A stretch of DNA of 64,000 nucleotides from Faecalicatena fissicatena (GTDB taxonomy: Bacteria > Bacillota > Clostridia > Lachnospirales > Lachnospiraceae), in contig LDAQ01000029.1 of the NCBI GenBank assembly GCA_001028025.1, forward strand, positions 4,812 to 68,811, read 5' to 3'. A program made the translations under genes and the position numbers. Below, in pieces: positions 8,353-17,045 of this stretch (position 1 is its first letter; each line of letters opens with the position of its first letter). The notes under the pieces were generated by a model. That model was not told the DNA's origin. It saw only the letters and a program-made list of their open reading frames with translations, and made no database searches.

Positions 8353-9795
8353 ATGGCAAAGGAAAAGAAACTGGTAGAATCGATCACATCAAGAGACGAG
8401 GACTTTGCACAGTGGTATACGGATGTGGTCCGTGAGGCAAAACTGTGCGACTATTCAGGCGTAAAAGGCTGTCTGAATTATCTGCCCAACGGATATGCAA
8501 TCTGGGAAAATATTCAGAGCGACCTTGACAAACGTTTTAAAGATACGGGGGTAGAAAATGTTTATCTTCCGGTACTGATTCCGGAGGCGCTGCTCCAGAA
8601 GGAATCCGACCATATAGAGGGATTTGCTCCGGAGGTAGCCTGGGTGACGCACGGCGGGCTGGAGAGACTGCAGGAAAGATTCTGCATCCGCCCTACTTCT
8701 GAGACGTTGTTCTGCGACCTGTGGAGTAAGACAGTGCAGTCCTACAGAGATCTGCCGAAGGTATGGAACCAGTGGTGCTCTGTACTGCGCTGGGAAAAGA
8801 CGACGAGACCGTTTTTACGTTCCAGAGAATTCCTGTGGCAGGAAGGTCATACAATCCACGCAACTTACGAAGAGGCGGAGCAGAGAACTCTGACCATGCG
8901 CGACGTATACAGAGACTTCATCCAGGATGATCTGGCGATTCCGCTGCTTTCCGGACGGAAGACAGAGAGCGAAAAGTTTGCAGGTGCACAGGACACATAC
9001 ACAGTGGAAGCACTGATGCATGACGGAAAAGCGCTGCAGTCTGCTACAAGCCATTTCTTCGGAAGCTCATTCCCGGATGCATTTGATATTAAATATGCAG
9101 ATAAGAACAACGAGCTGCACAGCGTATATGAGACATCATGGGGACTCTCAACCAGAATTATCGGCGCTATTATCATGGTACACGGTGATGACAGTGGTCT
9201 GGTACTGCCGCCGAGAATTGCACCTGTGCAAACTAGAGTGATTCCGATTGCACAGCACAAAGAGGGCGTCCTGGATAAAGCGAATGAACTGCTTGATGTA
9301 CTGAAGGCAGCAGGCTACAAAGCCAAAATAGACGATTCAGAAAAGAGTCCCGGATGGAAATTCAGCGAGCAGGAGATGCTTGGAATCCCGACCAGAATTG
9401 AAATCGGGCCAAAAGACATTGAAAACAACCAGGTAGTAGTAGTCCGCCGCGATACAAGAGAAAAGATCGTCGTATCCATAGATGAGATTACAACAAAACT
9501 GGGTGAAATCCTGGAAACAATTCAGAAAGAGATGTTTGACAAAGCTAAAGCATTCCTGGATTCCCACATTGACAGTGCGGTGACCATGGAAGAGATGAAC
9601 GAAAAGTTCCAAGAAAACCGTGGATTCATCAAAGCAATGTGGTGCGGTGATGAAGCATGTGAAGACGATATCAAAACCCAGACCGGAGGCGCATCATCCA
9701 GATGTATTCCGGATGACGAAGAGCATCTGTCCGATGTATGTATATGCTGCGGAAAACCGGCAAAGCATATGGTATACTGGGGCAAATCATACTAG
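8353..9795 (+). CDS. proS: Prolyl-tRNA synthetase, type 3 (archaeal/eukaryotic-like)
   Basis: Charges tRNA-Pro with proline. The 480-residue protein is the short form without the editing insertion of the bacterial ~570-residue enzyme. Class II motifs are visible: motif 2 in FLRSREFLWQEGHT, HATYEEAEQRT, motif 3 near WGLSTRIIGAIIMVHGDDSG, and an anticodon-binding domain after about residue 290. The C-terminus carries Cys residues (CGDEACEDD...CICCGKPAKH) typical of the zinc-binding tail and ends in Tyr. The start is set by AAGGAG at 8339-8344; an upstream in-frame ATG at 8242 lies in the leader just past the terminator. Controlled by the T-box. Confidence 0.95.
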   Translation: MAKEKKLVESITSRDEDFAQWYTDVVREAKLCDYSGVKGCLNYLPNGYAIWENIQSDLDKRFKDTGVENVYLPVLIPEALLQKESDHIEGFAPEVAWVTHGGLERLQERFCIRPTSETLFCDLWSKTVQSYRDLPKVWNQWCSVLRWEKTTRPFLRSREFLWQEGHTIHATYEEAEQRTLTMRDVYRDFIQDDLAIPLLSGRKTESEKFAGAQDTYTVEALMHDGKALQSATSHFFGSSFPDAFDIKYADKNNELHSVYETSWGLSTRIIGAIIMVHGDDSGLVLPPRIAPVQTRVIPIAQHKEGVLDKANELLDVLKAAGYKAKIDDSEKSPGWKFSEQEMLGIPTRIEIGPKDIENNQVVVVRRDTREKIVVSIDEITTKLGEILETIQKEMFDKAKAFLDSHIDSAVTMEEMNEKFQENRGFIKAMWCGDEACEDDIKTQTGGASSRCIPDDEEHLSDVCICCGKPAKHMVYWGKSY

Positions 9796-9806
9796 AATCT
9801 CCGCGG

Positions 9807-9866
9807 AGGGGTCAGTCCCTTCTGCAAAGGGGTCTGACCCTTTTGCAGAGGGGTCTGACCCCTTTG
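9807..9866. repeat. Three tandem copies of the GGGGTCTGACCCC palindrome
   Basis: Within 275 bp between proS and rpsL the motif appears as AGGGGTCAGTCCCT (9807-9820), AAGGGGTCTGACCCTTTTG (9827-9845) and AGGGGTCTGACCCCTTTG (9849-9866). TGCAAAGGGG and TGCAGAGGGG join the copies. Neighbouring copies can pair with each other and may act as a transcription barrier after proS. Beyond this only the rpsL promoter is evident in the gap. Confidence 0.7.
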
Positions 9867-9920
9867 AACATCAAGAAACAAAAAAGTTCCGTAAAATACT
9901 TAAAATCTATTGAAAATCCC

Positions 9921-9949
9921 TTGACTTTCCCGTAAAAACGTAATAAACT
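9921..9949 (+). promoter_or_regulatory. Probable promoter of the str operon
   Basis: TTGACT at 9921-9926, 17-bp spacer, TAAACT at 9944-9949, 122 bp before rpsL. The -35 is close to consensus and the -10 is moderate. The long untranslated leader is usual for ribosomal protein operons. Confidence 0.55.
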
Positions 9950-10070
9950 AATTTAGCGTGCATAAAAAGGCATTATTTTTTGGCGCGTAAATCAAGATAA
10001 TTACGATTATCTGCAACCCCTTTCCACATAAGTGAGAAAGAAACGAAAGAATCATAGGAGGTGAAAAAGA

Positions 10071-10490
10071 ATGCCAACATTTAACCAGTTAGTTAGAAAA
10101 GGACGTCAGACTTCTGAAAAGAAATCAACAGCACCGGCACTTCAGAAAGGATACAACTCTCTGCAGAAACGTGCTACGAATGTATCTGCACCACAGAAGA
10201 GGGGTGTATGTACAGCAGTAAAAACAGCTACACCTAAGAAGCCTAACTCAGCTCTGAGAAAAATCGCCAGAGTTCGTCTCTCTAACGGAATCGAAGTAAC
10301 AAGCTATATCCCGGGAGAAGGACACAACCTTCAGGAGCATAGTGTTGTTCTGATCCGCGGAGGAAGAGTTAAGGACCTGCCAGGTACAAGATACCATATC
10401 GTCAGAGGTACACTTGATACAGCAGGTGTTGCTAAGAGAAGACAGGCTCGTTCTAAATACGGCGCTAAGAGACCAAAAGACGCAAAATAA
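10071..10490 (+). CDS. rpsL: 30S ribosomal protein S12
   Basis: Decoding-centre protein of the small subunit. The 139-residue product has TATPKKPNSALRKIARVRLSNG and the loop IPGEGHNLQEHSVVLIRGGRVKDLPG, which includes the usual lysines at streptomycin-resistance positions, so the sequence looks wild type. An AGGAGGTG site stands nine bases before the ATG. First gene of the str operon; a 264-bp gap separates it from rpsG. Confidence 0.98.
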   Translation: MPTFNQLVRKGRQTSEKKSTAPALQKGYNSLQKRATNVSAPQKRGVCTAVKTATPKKPNSALRKIARVRLSNGIEVTSYIPGEGHNLQEHSVVLIRGGRVKDLPGTRYHIVRGTLDTAGVAKRRQARSKYGAKRPKDAK

Positions 10491-10598
10491 ATAAAAGCGG
10501 CTTTAAATGGTTAGTCTAATTAGCAAATTATGTAACTAAACAGTTAAATCGTATCACAAACAGAACTATGATTATCGTAGGTTGCGGATTTAAGCAGG

Positions 10599-10628
10599 GC
10601 GCTTAATGTAATGCAAAAGATTAAGCGC
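10599..10628 (+). promoter_or_regulatory. Hairpin in the long rpsL-rpsG leader
   Basis: GCGCTTAAT and ATTAAGCGC form a perfect 9-bp stem around a 12-base loop, without a T tract. It lies in the 264-bp gap between rpsL and rpsG, which is longer than translation coupling needs. In other bacteria S7 represses its own operon by binding this intercistronic region, so an autoregulatory site is possible but not shown. Confidence 0.4.
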
Positions 10629-10754
10629 TGACTTCTATATACAGGTCCCGCGGCCACGAGCACATGAAGCGCGATTTCCATAGAAAGACACATGTGAGTA
10701 CCGATGAATTAATCCCGGCAGAGACCGGAAATAATGATTAAGGAGGGAAGGACC

Positions 10755-11225
10755 GTGCCACGTAAAGGACATACTCAAAAAAGAGATGTATTAGCGGATC
10801 CAATATACAACAATAAGGTTGTTACCAAACTTATCAACAACATCATGTTAGATGGTAAGAAGGGTGTAGCACAGAAGATTGTATACGGAGCGTTTGAGAG
10901 AGTTGAAGCAAAGGCTGATAAGCCGGCTATCGAGGTATTCGAGGAAGCAATGAACAATATCATGCCAGTACTCGAAGTAAAGGCAAGACGTATCGGTGGT
11001 GCAACTTATCAGGTGCCGATCGAAGTAAGAGCAGAGAGAAGACAGGCTCTTGCACTTCGCTGGTTGACAACGTATTCTCGTAACAGAGGCGAGAAGACAA
11101 TGGAAGAAAGGCTTGCAAATGAAATTTTTGATGCAGCCAACAACACAGGTTCATCAGTGAAGAAGAAAGAAGATATGCACAAGATGGCAGAAGCAAATAA
11201 AGCATTTGCTCACTACCGTTTTTAA
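10755..11225 (+). CDS. rpsG: 30S ribosomal protein S7
   Basis: Primary binding protein of the 16S rRNA 3' domain. The 156-residue protein begins PRKGHTQKRDVLADPIYN and has the signature LMLDGKKGVAQKIVYGA (in part NNIMLDGKKGVAQ) and TYQVPIEVRAERRQALALRW. Translation is set at GTG 10755 because AAGGAGGGAAGGACC stands directly before it; an upstream in-frame ATG (10734) would add a non-family extension overlapping the ribosome binding site. Followed 16 bases later by fusA. Confidence 0.97.
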   Translation: MPRKGHTQKRDVLADPIYNNKVVTKLINNIMLDGKKGVAQKIVYGAFERVEAKADKPAIEVFEEAMNNIMPVLEVKARRIGGATYQVPIEVRAERRQALALRWLTTYSRNRGEKTMEERLANEIFDAANNTGSSVKKKEDMHKMAEANKAFAHYRF

Positions 11226-11241
11226 TTAGGAGGAAAAAATC

Positions 11242-13359
11242 TTGGCTGGAAGAGAATATCCACTAGAAAGAACCAGAAATATAGGTATCATGGCTCATAT
11301 CGATGCTGGTAAAACAACACTGACAGAGCGTATCCTGTATTATACCGGTGTAAACTATAAGATAGGTGATACTCACGAAGGTACTGCTACCATGGACTGG
11401 ATGGAGCAGGAACAGGAGAGAGGTATCACAATTACTTCAGCTGCTACAACATGTCACTGGACTTTGGAAGAAAATACAAAACCAAAGGCAGGTGCCCTGG
11501 AACATCGTATTAATATTATCGACACGCCGGGACACGTTGACTTTACTGTAGAAGTTGAACGTTCGCTTCGTGTGCTGGATGGAGCCGTAGGTGTATTCTG
11601 TGCTAAGGGCGGTGTTGAGCCTCAGTCAGAAAACGTATGGCGTCAGGCTGACACATACAATGTACCGAGAATGGCGTTCATCAATAAGATGGACATTCTG
11701 GGAGCTGATTTCTACAATGCTGTAGAGCAGATCAAGAACAGACTTGGTAAAAATGCTATTTGTCTTCAGCTGCCGATCGGCAAAGAAGATGAATTCAAAG
11801 GAATCATCGACTTAATGGAGATGAAGGCTTATATCTATCATGATGATAAAGGCGAAGACATTTCTGTGGAAGAGGTTCCGGACGATATGAAAGACGACGC
11901 AGAACTGTATCGTACAGAATTAGTCGAGAAGATCTGCGAATTAGACGACGATCTGATGTTAGAATACCTGGAGGGCGAAGAGCCTTCTGTTGAAGCACTC
12001 AAAGCAGCCCTGAGAAAGGGAACATGCGAGTGTACAGCTGTTCCGGTATGCTGCGGTACAGCATACAGAAACAAAGGTGTTCAGAAATTATTGGATGCAG
12101 TCATCGAATATATGCCGGCTCCGACAGATATCCCGCCGATCGAAGGTACGGATGAAGACGGAAACAGCGTAGTGAGACATTCATCTGATGAGGAACCGTT
12201 CTCCGCACTGGCATTTAAGATTATGACAGACCCGTTTGTAGGTAAGCTTGCTTACTTCAGAGTATACTCAGGTTCTATAAATTCAGGTTCTTACGTGCTG
12301 AATGCAACAAAAGGCAAAAAAGAACGTGTTGGACGTATCCTTCAGATGCATGCCAACAAGAGAGCTGAGCTGGATAAAGTATATGCAGGAGATATCGCAG
12401 CTGCCATCGGATTCAAGTTCACAACAACAGGTGATACCATCTGTGATGAACAGCATCCGGTTATCCTGGAGTCCATGGAATTCCCAGAGCCGGTTATCGA
12501 GCTCGCAATCGAGCCGAAGACAAAGGCGTCACAGGGCAAGCTTGGTGAATCCCTTGCAAAACTTGCAGAGGAAGACCCGACATTCCGTGCACACACAGAT
12601 AAAGAGACAGGACAGACAATCATCGCAGGTATGGGGGAGCTCCATCTGGAAATCATCGTAGACAGACTTCTGCGTGAGTTCAAGGTAGAGGCTAATGTAG
12701 GTGCACCTCAGGTTGCTTACAAAGAGTCCTTCACAAAACCTGTTGATGTAGACAGCAAGTATGCAAAACAGTCAGGTGGACGTGGACAGTACGGACACTG
12801 TAAAGTTAAATTTGAACCTATGGATGTCAACGGAGAAGAAATCTACAAGTTCGACTCCAGCGTAGTCGGCGGATCTATTCCAAAAGAATATATTCCGGCT
12901 GTAGGCCAGGGTATCGAGGAAGCTATGAAGTCCGGTGTACTCGGAGGATTCCCGGTTGTTGGTGTTCATGCGACTGTATATGATGGTTCTTACCATGAAG
13001 TCGATTCAAGTGAAATGGCATTCCACATTGCCGGTTCTCTCGCATTCAAGGATGCCATGAGAAAATCTTCACCAGTACTTCTTGAGCCAATCATGAAAGT
13101 GGAAGTAACAATGCCTGAAGAATATATGGGAGATATCATTGGTGATATCAATTCCCGACGTGGACGTATTGAAGGTATGGATGATCTGGGCGGCGGTAAA
13201 ATTGTCCGCGCATTCGTGCCACTGTCCGAGATGTTTGGCTATTCTACAGACCTTCGTTCCAGAACTCAGGGACGTGGAAACTACTCAATGTTCTTCGAGA
13301 GCTATGAGGCAGTACCGAAGTCTGTACAGGAAAAAGTATTAACGAATAAAAATGCCTAA
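11242..13359 (+). CDS. fusA: Translation elongation factor G
   Basis: GTPase that drives ribosome translocation. The 705-residue protein has G1 AHIDAGKTT, G3 DTPGHVDF and G4 NKMD, then the usual domains II-V ending near the LRSRTQGRGNYSMFFESY segment. The start is TTG at 11242, supported by AGGAGG ten bases upstream and by the family N-terminus (AGREYPLERTRNIGIMAH). The residues seen are those of a housekeeping EF-G, not a FusB/TetM-type protein. Third gene of the str operon. Confidence 0.98.
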   Translation: MAGREYPLERTRNIGIMAHIDAGKTTLTERILYYTGVNYKIGDTHEGTATMDWMEQEQERGITITSAATTCHWTLEENTKPKAGALEHRINIIDTPGHVDFTVEVERSLRVLDGAVGVFCAKGGVEPQSENVWRQADTYNVPRMAFINKMDILGADFYNAVEQIKNRLGKNAICLQLPIGKEDEFKGIIDLMEMKAYIYHDDKGEDISVEEVPDDMKDDAELYRTELVEKICELDDDLMLEYLEGEEPSVEALKAALRKGTCECTAVPVCCGTAYRNKGVQKLLDAVIEYMPAPTDIPPIEGTDEDGNSVVRHSSDEEPFSALAFKIMTDPFVGKLAYFRVYSGSINSGSYVLNATKGKKERVGRILQMHANKRAELDKVYAGDIAAAIGFKFTTTGDTICDEQHPVILESMEFPEPVIELAIEPKTKASQGKLGESLAKLAEEDPTFRAHTDKETGQTIIAGMGELHLEIIVDRLLREFKVEANVGAPQVAYKESFTKPVDVDSKYAKQSGGRGQYGHCKVKFEPMDVNGEEIYKFDSSVVGGSIPKEYIPAVGQGIEEAMKSGVLGGFPVVGVHATVYDGSYHEVDSSEMAFHIAGSLAFKDAMRKSSPVLLEPIMKVEVTMPEEYMGDIIGDINSRRGRIEGMDDLGGGKIVRAFVPLSEMFGYSTDLRSRTQGRGNYSMFFESYEAVPKSVQEKVLTNKNA

Positions 13360-13374
13360 ATATCATAAAAAGGC

Positions 13375-13403
13375 TTGAAAAACCCGGGCTTTTGAAATAT
13401 AAT
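13375..13403 (+). promoter_or_regulatory. Internal promoter for tuf
   Basis: TTGAAA at 13375-13380, a 17-bp spacer and a perfect TATAAT at 13398-13403, 76 bp before tuf. It would allow EF-Tu to be made in excess of the other str operon products. Confidence 0.8.
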
Positions 13404-13478
13404 CAGAATTAGCCGAGTAAAAGCGAAAACCAATAAAATGCCTGTAAATAGGCTATATATTAAGGAGGATTATTCAAA

Positions 13479-14672
13479 ATGGCAAAAGCTAAATTTGAAA
13501 GAACAAAACCACATGCTAATATTGGTACCATTGGACACGTTGACCATGGTAAAACAACATTAACAGCTGCTATTACAAAGACACTTTCTCAGAGAGTTGC
13601 TGGTAACGCAGCAGTTGATTTCGAAAACATCGATAAAGCTCCAGAGGAAAGAGAACGTGGTATCACAATTTCTACAGCTCACGTTGAGTATGAGACAGAC
13701 AAACGTCACTATGCACACGTTGACTGCCCAGGACATGCTGACTATGTAAAGAACATGATCACAGGTGCTGCTCAGATGGACGGAGCTATCCTTGTTGTAG
13801 CTGCTACTGACGGAGTTATGGCTCAGACAAAAGAGCACATCCTTCTGTCACGTCAGGTAGGTGTACCTTACATCGTTGTATTCATGAACAAATGTGACAT
13901 GGTAGACGATGAAGAACTTCTTGAATTAGTAGAGATGGAAATCCGTGAACTCCTTGACGAGTATGAATTCCCGGGAGACGACACACCGATTATCCAGGGT
14001 TCTGCACTGAAAGCTCTCGAAGATCCTTCAGGAGAATGGGGAGACAAGATCATGGAACTTATGGATGCTGTTGACAGCTGGGTTCCAGATCCGCAGCGTG
14101 ATACAGATAAGCCATTCCTGATGCCTGTAGAGGACGTATTCTCTATCACAGGACGTGGTACAGTTGCTACAGGTAGAGTAGAGCGTGGAACACTTCACGT
14201 ATCTGATGAAGTTGAAATCATCGGTATCAAAGAAGAAGTTAAGAAAACTGTTGTAACAGGTATCGAGATGTTCCGTAAACTTCTTGATGATGCACAGGCT
14301 GGTGACAACATCGGAGCTCTGCTTCGTGGTGTTCAGAGAACTGAAATCGAAAGAGGACAGGTTCTGATCAAACCAGGTACAGTAAAATGCCACAAGAAAT
14401 TTACAGCTCAGGTATACGTTCTGACAAAAGATGAAGGTGGACGTCATACACCATTCTTCAACAACTACAGACCACAGTTCTACTTCAGAACAACAGACGT
14501 AACAGGTGTTTGCGATCTGCCGGAAGGTGTTGAGATGTGCATGCCTGGAGATAACGTAGAGATGACAATCGAACTGATTCACCCAGTAGCTATGGAAGAG
14601 GGTCTTGGATTCGCTATCCGTGAAGGTGGACGTACAGTTGGATCAGGAAAGGTTGCTAAAATCCTCGATTAA
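13479..14672 (+). CDS. tuf: Translation elongation factor Tu
   Basis: Delivers aminoacyl-tRNA to the ribosome. The 397-residue product has G1 GHVDHGKTT, G3 DCPGHADYVKNMITGAAQMD (shown in part), G4 NKCD, and the full domains II and III. AAGGAGG precedes the ATG by nine bases. Codon use is strongly biased, as expected for a highly expressed gene. It has its own promoter and ends in a strong terminator. Confidence 0.98.
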   Translation: MAKAKFERTKPHANIGTIGHVDHGKTTLTAAITKTLSQRVAGNAAVDFENIDKAPEERERGITISTAHVEYETDKRHYAHVDCPGHADYVKNMITGAAQMDGAILVVAATDGVMAQTKEHILLSRQVGVPYIVVFMNKCDMVDDEELLELVEMEIRELLDEYEFPGDDTPIIQGSALKALEDPSGEWGDKIMELMDAVDSWVPDPQRDTDKPFLMPVEDVFSITGRGTVATGRVERGTLHVSDEVEIIGIKEEVKKTVVTGIEMFRKLLDDAQAGDNIGALLRGVQRTEIERGQVLIKPGTVKCHKKFTAQVYVLTKDEGGRHTPFFNNYRPQFYFRTTDVTGVCDLPEGVEMCMPGDNVEMTIELIHPVAMEEGLGFAIREGGRTVGSGKVAKILD

Positions 14673-14707
14673 TCGTTGATTTACAATCATACAATCTAAA
14701 TAAAATA

Positions 14708-14744
14708 CCGCAGTCCTTGAGTAATCAGGGACTGCGGTTTTTTG
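14708..14744 (+). terminator. Intrinsic terminator after tuf
   Basis: CCGCAGTCC and GGACTGCGG form a stem with inner TGA/TCA pairs (14708-14737), followed by a run of seven T. Ends the str operon. Confidence 0.92.
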
Positions 14745-14780
14745 CGTTCAAAATAACCTGTAAATGTCAGAAAGGGTCAA

Positions 14781-15257
14781 TCAGCAGAGAACAATGATTT
14801 TTCTCGGTGTCGTCTGAGGCGGAATGCTCCTTGTCGTATTGCTGTAAAAAACAATCAGGTTGCGTCCCCCTATAGAACAGTTAAACCTCTGCCCATTTCC
14901 TGTTACTACATTGGTTGATGGGCCGATATTTAACTGCAGTGACTGATCTGCGGCCAGCAGATTTCTGTCAAAAAATCCATAGGCAATCTGTTCATTGCGC
15001 ATTGCCACACTGATAACAGCCGCACGGTACTGAGGCGGAAAAATCAGCGGTACGGGCTGGTTAGGGTCATAAAAAGCAGTGACGCGCATACCTGGCAGCA
15101 AAAAAGTATTGTTAACAATGTAGGTATTGGGAGAAGCTACAAAGTTAACAGGACCATTGTCTGTCAGCAGGCTGATGAGCTGGCTGCAGCACTCGCCCGA
15201 AAAAGGCGTGATATTTCTGATCATGCCGGTGATTGGAGTAAAAGTTGTATTGGCCAT
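14781..15257 (-). CDS. Uncharacterised 158-residue protein
   Basis: I do not recognise this family. The product starts MANTTFTPITGMIRNITPFS, has a Cys-Cys pair at residues 23-24, a proline-rich centre (PVPLIFPPQY) and ends in Cys. There is no signal peptide or membrane segment. Regular alternation of hydrophobic residues suggests a beta-rich fold. The ATG at 15257 is preferred over 15290 because AAAAAGGAA lies upstream of it. It stands alone on the minus strand, convergent with tuf and divergent from the arabinofuranosidase gene, with its own probable promoter region in the 15258-15461 gap. Confidence 0.7.
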   Translation of the reverse strand: MANTTFTPITGMIRNITPFSGECCSQLISLLTDNGPVNFVASPNTYIVNNTFLLPGMRVTAFYDPNQPVPLIFPPQYRAAVISVAMRNEQIAYGFFDRNLLAADQSLQLNIGPSTNVVTGNGQRFNCSIGGRNLIVFYSNTTRSIPPQTTPRKIIVLC

Positions 15258-15461
15258 ATAGATAAATTCCTTTTTTATTAGTATATGCAAAAAAAGTCTT
15301 GTTGCAAATCTTACATGTTGCTGTTGCTTAAATTACATTCTATAAATTCTAAATTTCTTATATAATTCCAAACATAGATAAATGATAACAAATATGGATT
15401 CGCATATGAGACGGCTTAAAAGAGTAAATACAGTGGAGTGCGATTAAGGGAGGACAGTGAT

Positions 15462-16961
15462 GTGAATACAAAAATATTATTAAATACGGCATATACCGCA
15501 GGGAAAATTGACCCCAGGCTGTACGGGAGTTTTCTTGAACATATGGGGAGAGTCGTATATGGGGGAGTATATGAACCCTCACATCCGCTGGCAGACGAGG
15601 ACGGCTTTCGGCAAGATGTCCTGGATGCCGTAAAGAATGCGGGGATTACACAGGTTAGATATCCTGGCGGCAACTTTGTTTCCTGTTATCATTGGGAGGA
15701 CGGAATTGGTCCAAAACAAGACAGGCCCCATTGTCTGGAGCTTGCCTGGAGGGCAATAGAAACCAACGAATTTGGTACAGATGAATTCTTCCGATGGGCA
15801 AAAAAAGCGGAGATAACCCCAATGCTTGCGGTGAATCTGGGGAGCAGGGGGATCGAAGATGCGGTTCATTACTTAGAGTACTGCAACTTCCCAAAAGGCA
15901 CAAAATATAGCGATCTCAGGCGGAAAAATGGAAGAGAAGAACCCTATAATGTAAAAATGTGGTGCCTGGGAAACGAGATGGACGGTTCCTGGCAGATCGG
16001 CCATAAAACCGCGGAAGAGTATGGACGCCTGGCGGCCGAGACAGCCAAAGTGATGAAAATCATAGACCCTGCCGTAGAATTGTCGGTATGTGGAAGTTCC
16101 CTGAATACAATGGAGACCTTTCCTCAATGGGAAGAAACAGTACTGGAACATACTTATGAGTATGTAGACTATATCTCCCTTCACCAGTACTTTGCAGGCC
16201 AGGAAAAAGGCACAAAATCGTTTCTGGCGCAGGCCGACGAGATGGACAGGTATATCAAGGACGTGGTTTCGGCATGTGATTTTGTGAGAGCAAAAAAACG
16301 CTCGGATCATAAAATCAATATCAGTTTCGATGAATGGGGCGTGTGGGCGTATCGGGCGCAGGAAGTGGCCGAACAGTGTAAAACGAATTCGTGGGAGCTG
16401 GCGCCGGAGATCAGCGAGATGATATACACTTTTGAAGACAGCCTGCTCTTTGGAGGGATGCTGCTTGCACTGCTGAAAAATGCAGACAGAGTAAAAATAG
16501 CATGCCAGTCGCTTCTTACAAATGTAAGCGCCATGATCATGACCGAAAAAAACGGAGGGATCTGGTATCAGCCAATCTACTATCCCTTCACCCATGTGGC
16601 GAACCACGGGAAGGGCGTAGTGCTGGACTGCCGTATTATAGAAGGCGAAAAAGAAGATTTGGACTATGCTGCCGTATATAATGAACCTGATTCGGAATTA
16701 GTCATATTTGCAATAAACAGAGATGACGCGAAAAAGAAATATATCAGTCTTGAAATGCAGGGACTTGAGTGCCGTCAAATAATCGAGCATGTGGTGATGG
16801 AATCAGAAGATCCAAAGGCTGTAAATTCTTTAAACCATACAGGTGTTAAGCCGCACAGGAATGGAAAGACAGAGAAAACCGGCAAAAAAGCAGATATAGA
16901 GCTGCCGGAATTATCGTGGAATATGATTCGGATTGAGGTACAAAAAAGCGGATTGTTATAA
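15462..16961 (+). CDS. Alpha-L-arabinofuranosidase, GH51
   Basis: Removes alpha-L-arabinofuranosyl side groups from arabinoxylan or arabinan oligosaccharides. The 499-residue protein lacks a signal peptide, so it acts in the cytoplasm on imported oligosaccharides. GH51 features: LYGSFLEHMGRVVYGGVYEP near the start, RYPGGNFVSCYHWEDGIGP, the acid/base Glu172 in WCLGNEMDG and the nucleophile Glu291 in ISFDEWGVW. GTG at 15462 is chosen because AGGGAGG lies nine bases upstream. First gene of a glycan-use locus running to the YesN regulator. A TATAAT at 15361-15366 may be its -10 box, but the matching -35 is weak. Confidence 0.94.
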   Translation: MNTKILLNTAYTAGKIDPRLYGSFLEHMGRVVYGGVYEPSHPLADEDGFRQDVLDAVKNAGITQVRYPGGNFVSCYHWEDGIGPKQDRPHCLELAWRAIETNEFGTDEFFRWAKKAEITPMLAVNLGSRGIEDAVHYLEYCNFPKGTKYSDLRRKNGREEPYNVKMWCLGNEMDGSWQIGHKTAEEYGRLAAETAKVMKIIDPAVELSVCGSSLNTMETFPQWEETVLEHTYEYVDYISLHQYFAGQEKGTKSFLAQADEMDRYIKDVVSACDFVRAKKRSDHKINISFDEWGVWAYRAQEVAEQCKTNSWELAPEISEMIYTFEDSLLFGGMLLALLKNADRVKIACQSLLTNVSAMIMTEKNGGIWYQPIYYPFTHVANHGKGVVLDCRIIEGEKEDLDYAAVYNEPDSELVIFAINRDDAKKKYISLEMQGLECRQIIEHVVMESEDPKAVNSLNHTGVKPHRNGKTEKTGKKADIELPELSWNMIRIEVQKSGLL

Positions 16962-17045
16962 AACATCAGCAAATTAAATGGCAAAAAAATATGGAACAAT
17001 GAGGCCGGCCCGGATACAGGCCGAACAATCAGAGGGAGGAAAGAT

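Noticed and set aside
9807..9866. The three GGGGTCTGACCCC copies as a CRISPR array.
   Set aside because: Spacing is only about 20 bases, the copies are imperfect, and there are no uniform spacers or cas genes.
15873..16607. A 244-codon minus-strand frame opposite the GH51 gene.
   Set aside because: It lies wholly within the GH51 coding region, where both catalytic glutamates are in place on the plus strand.
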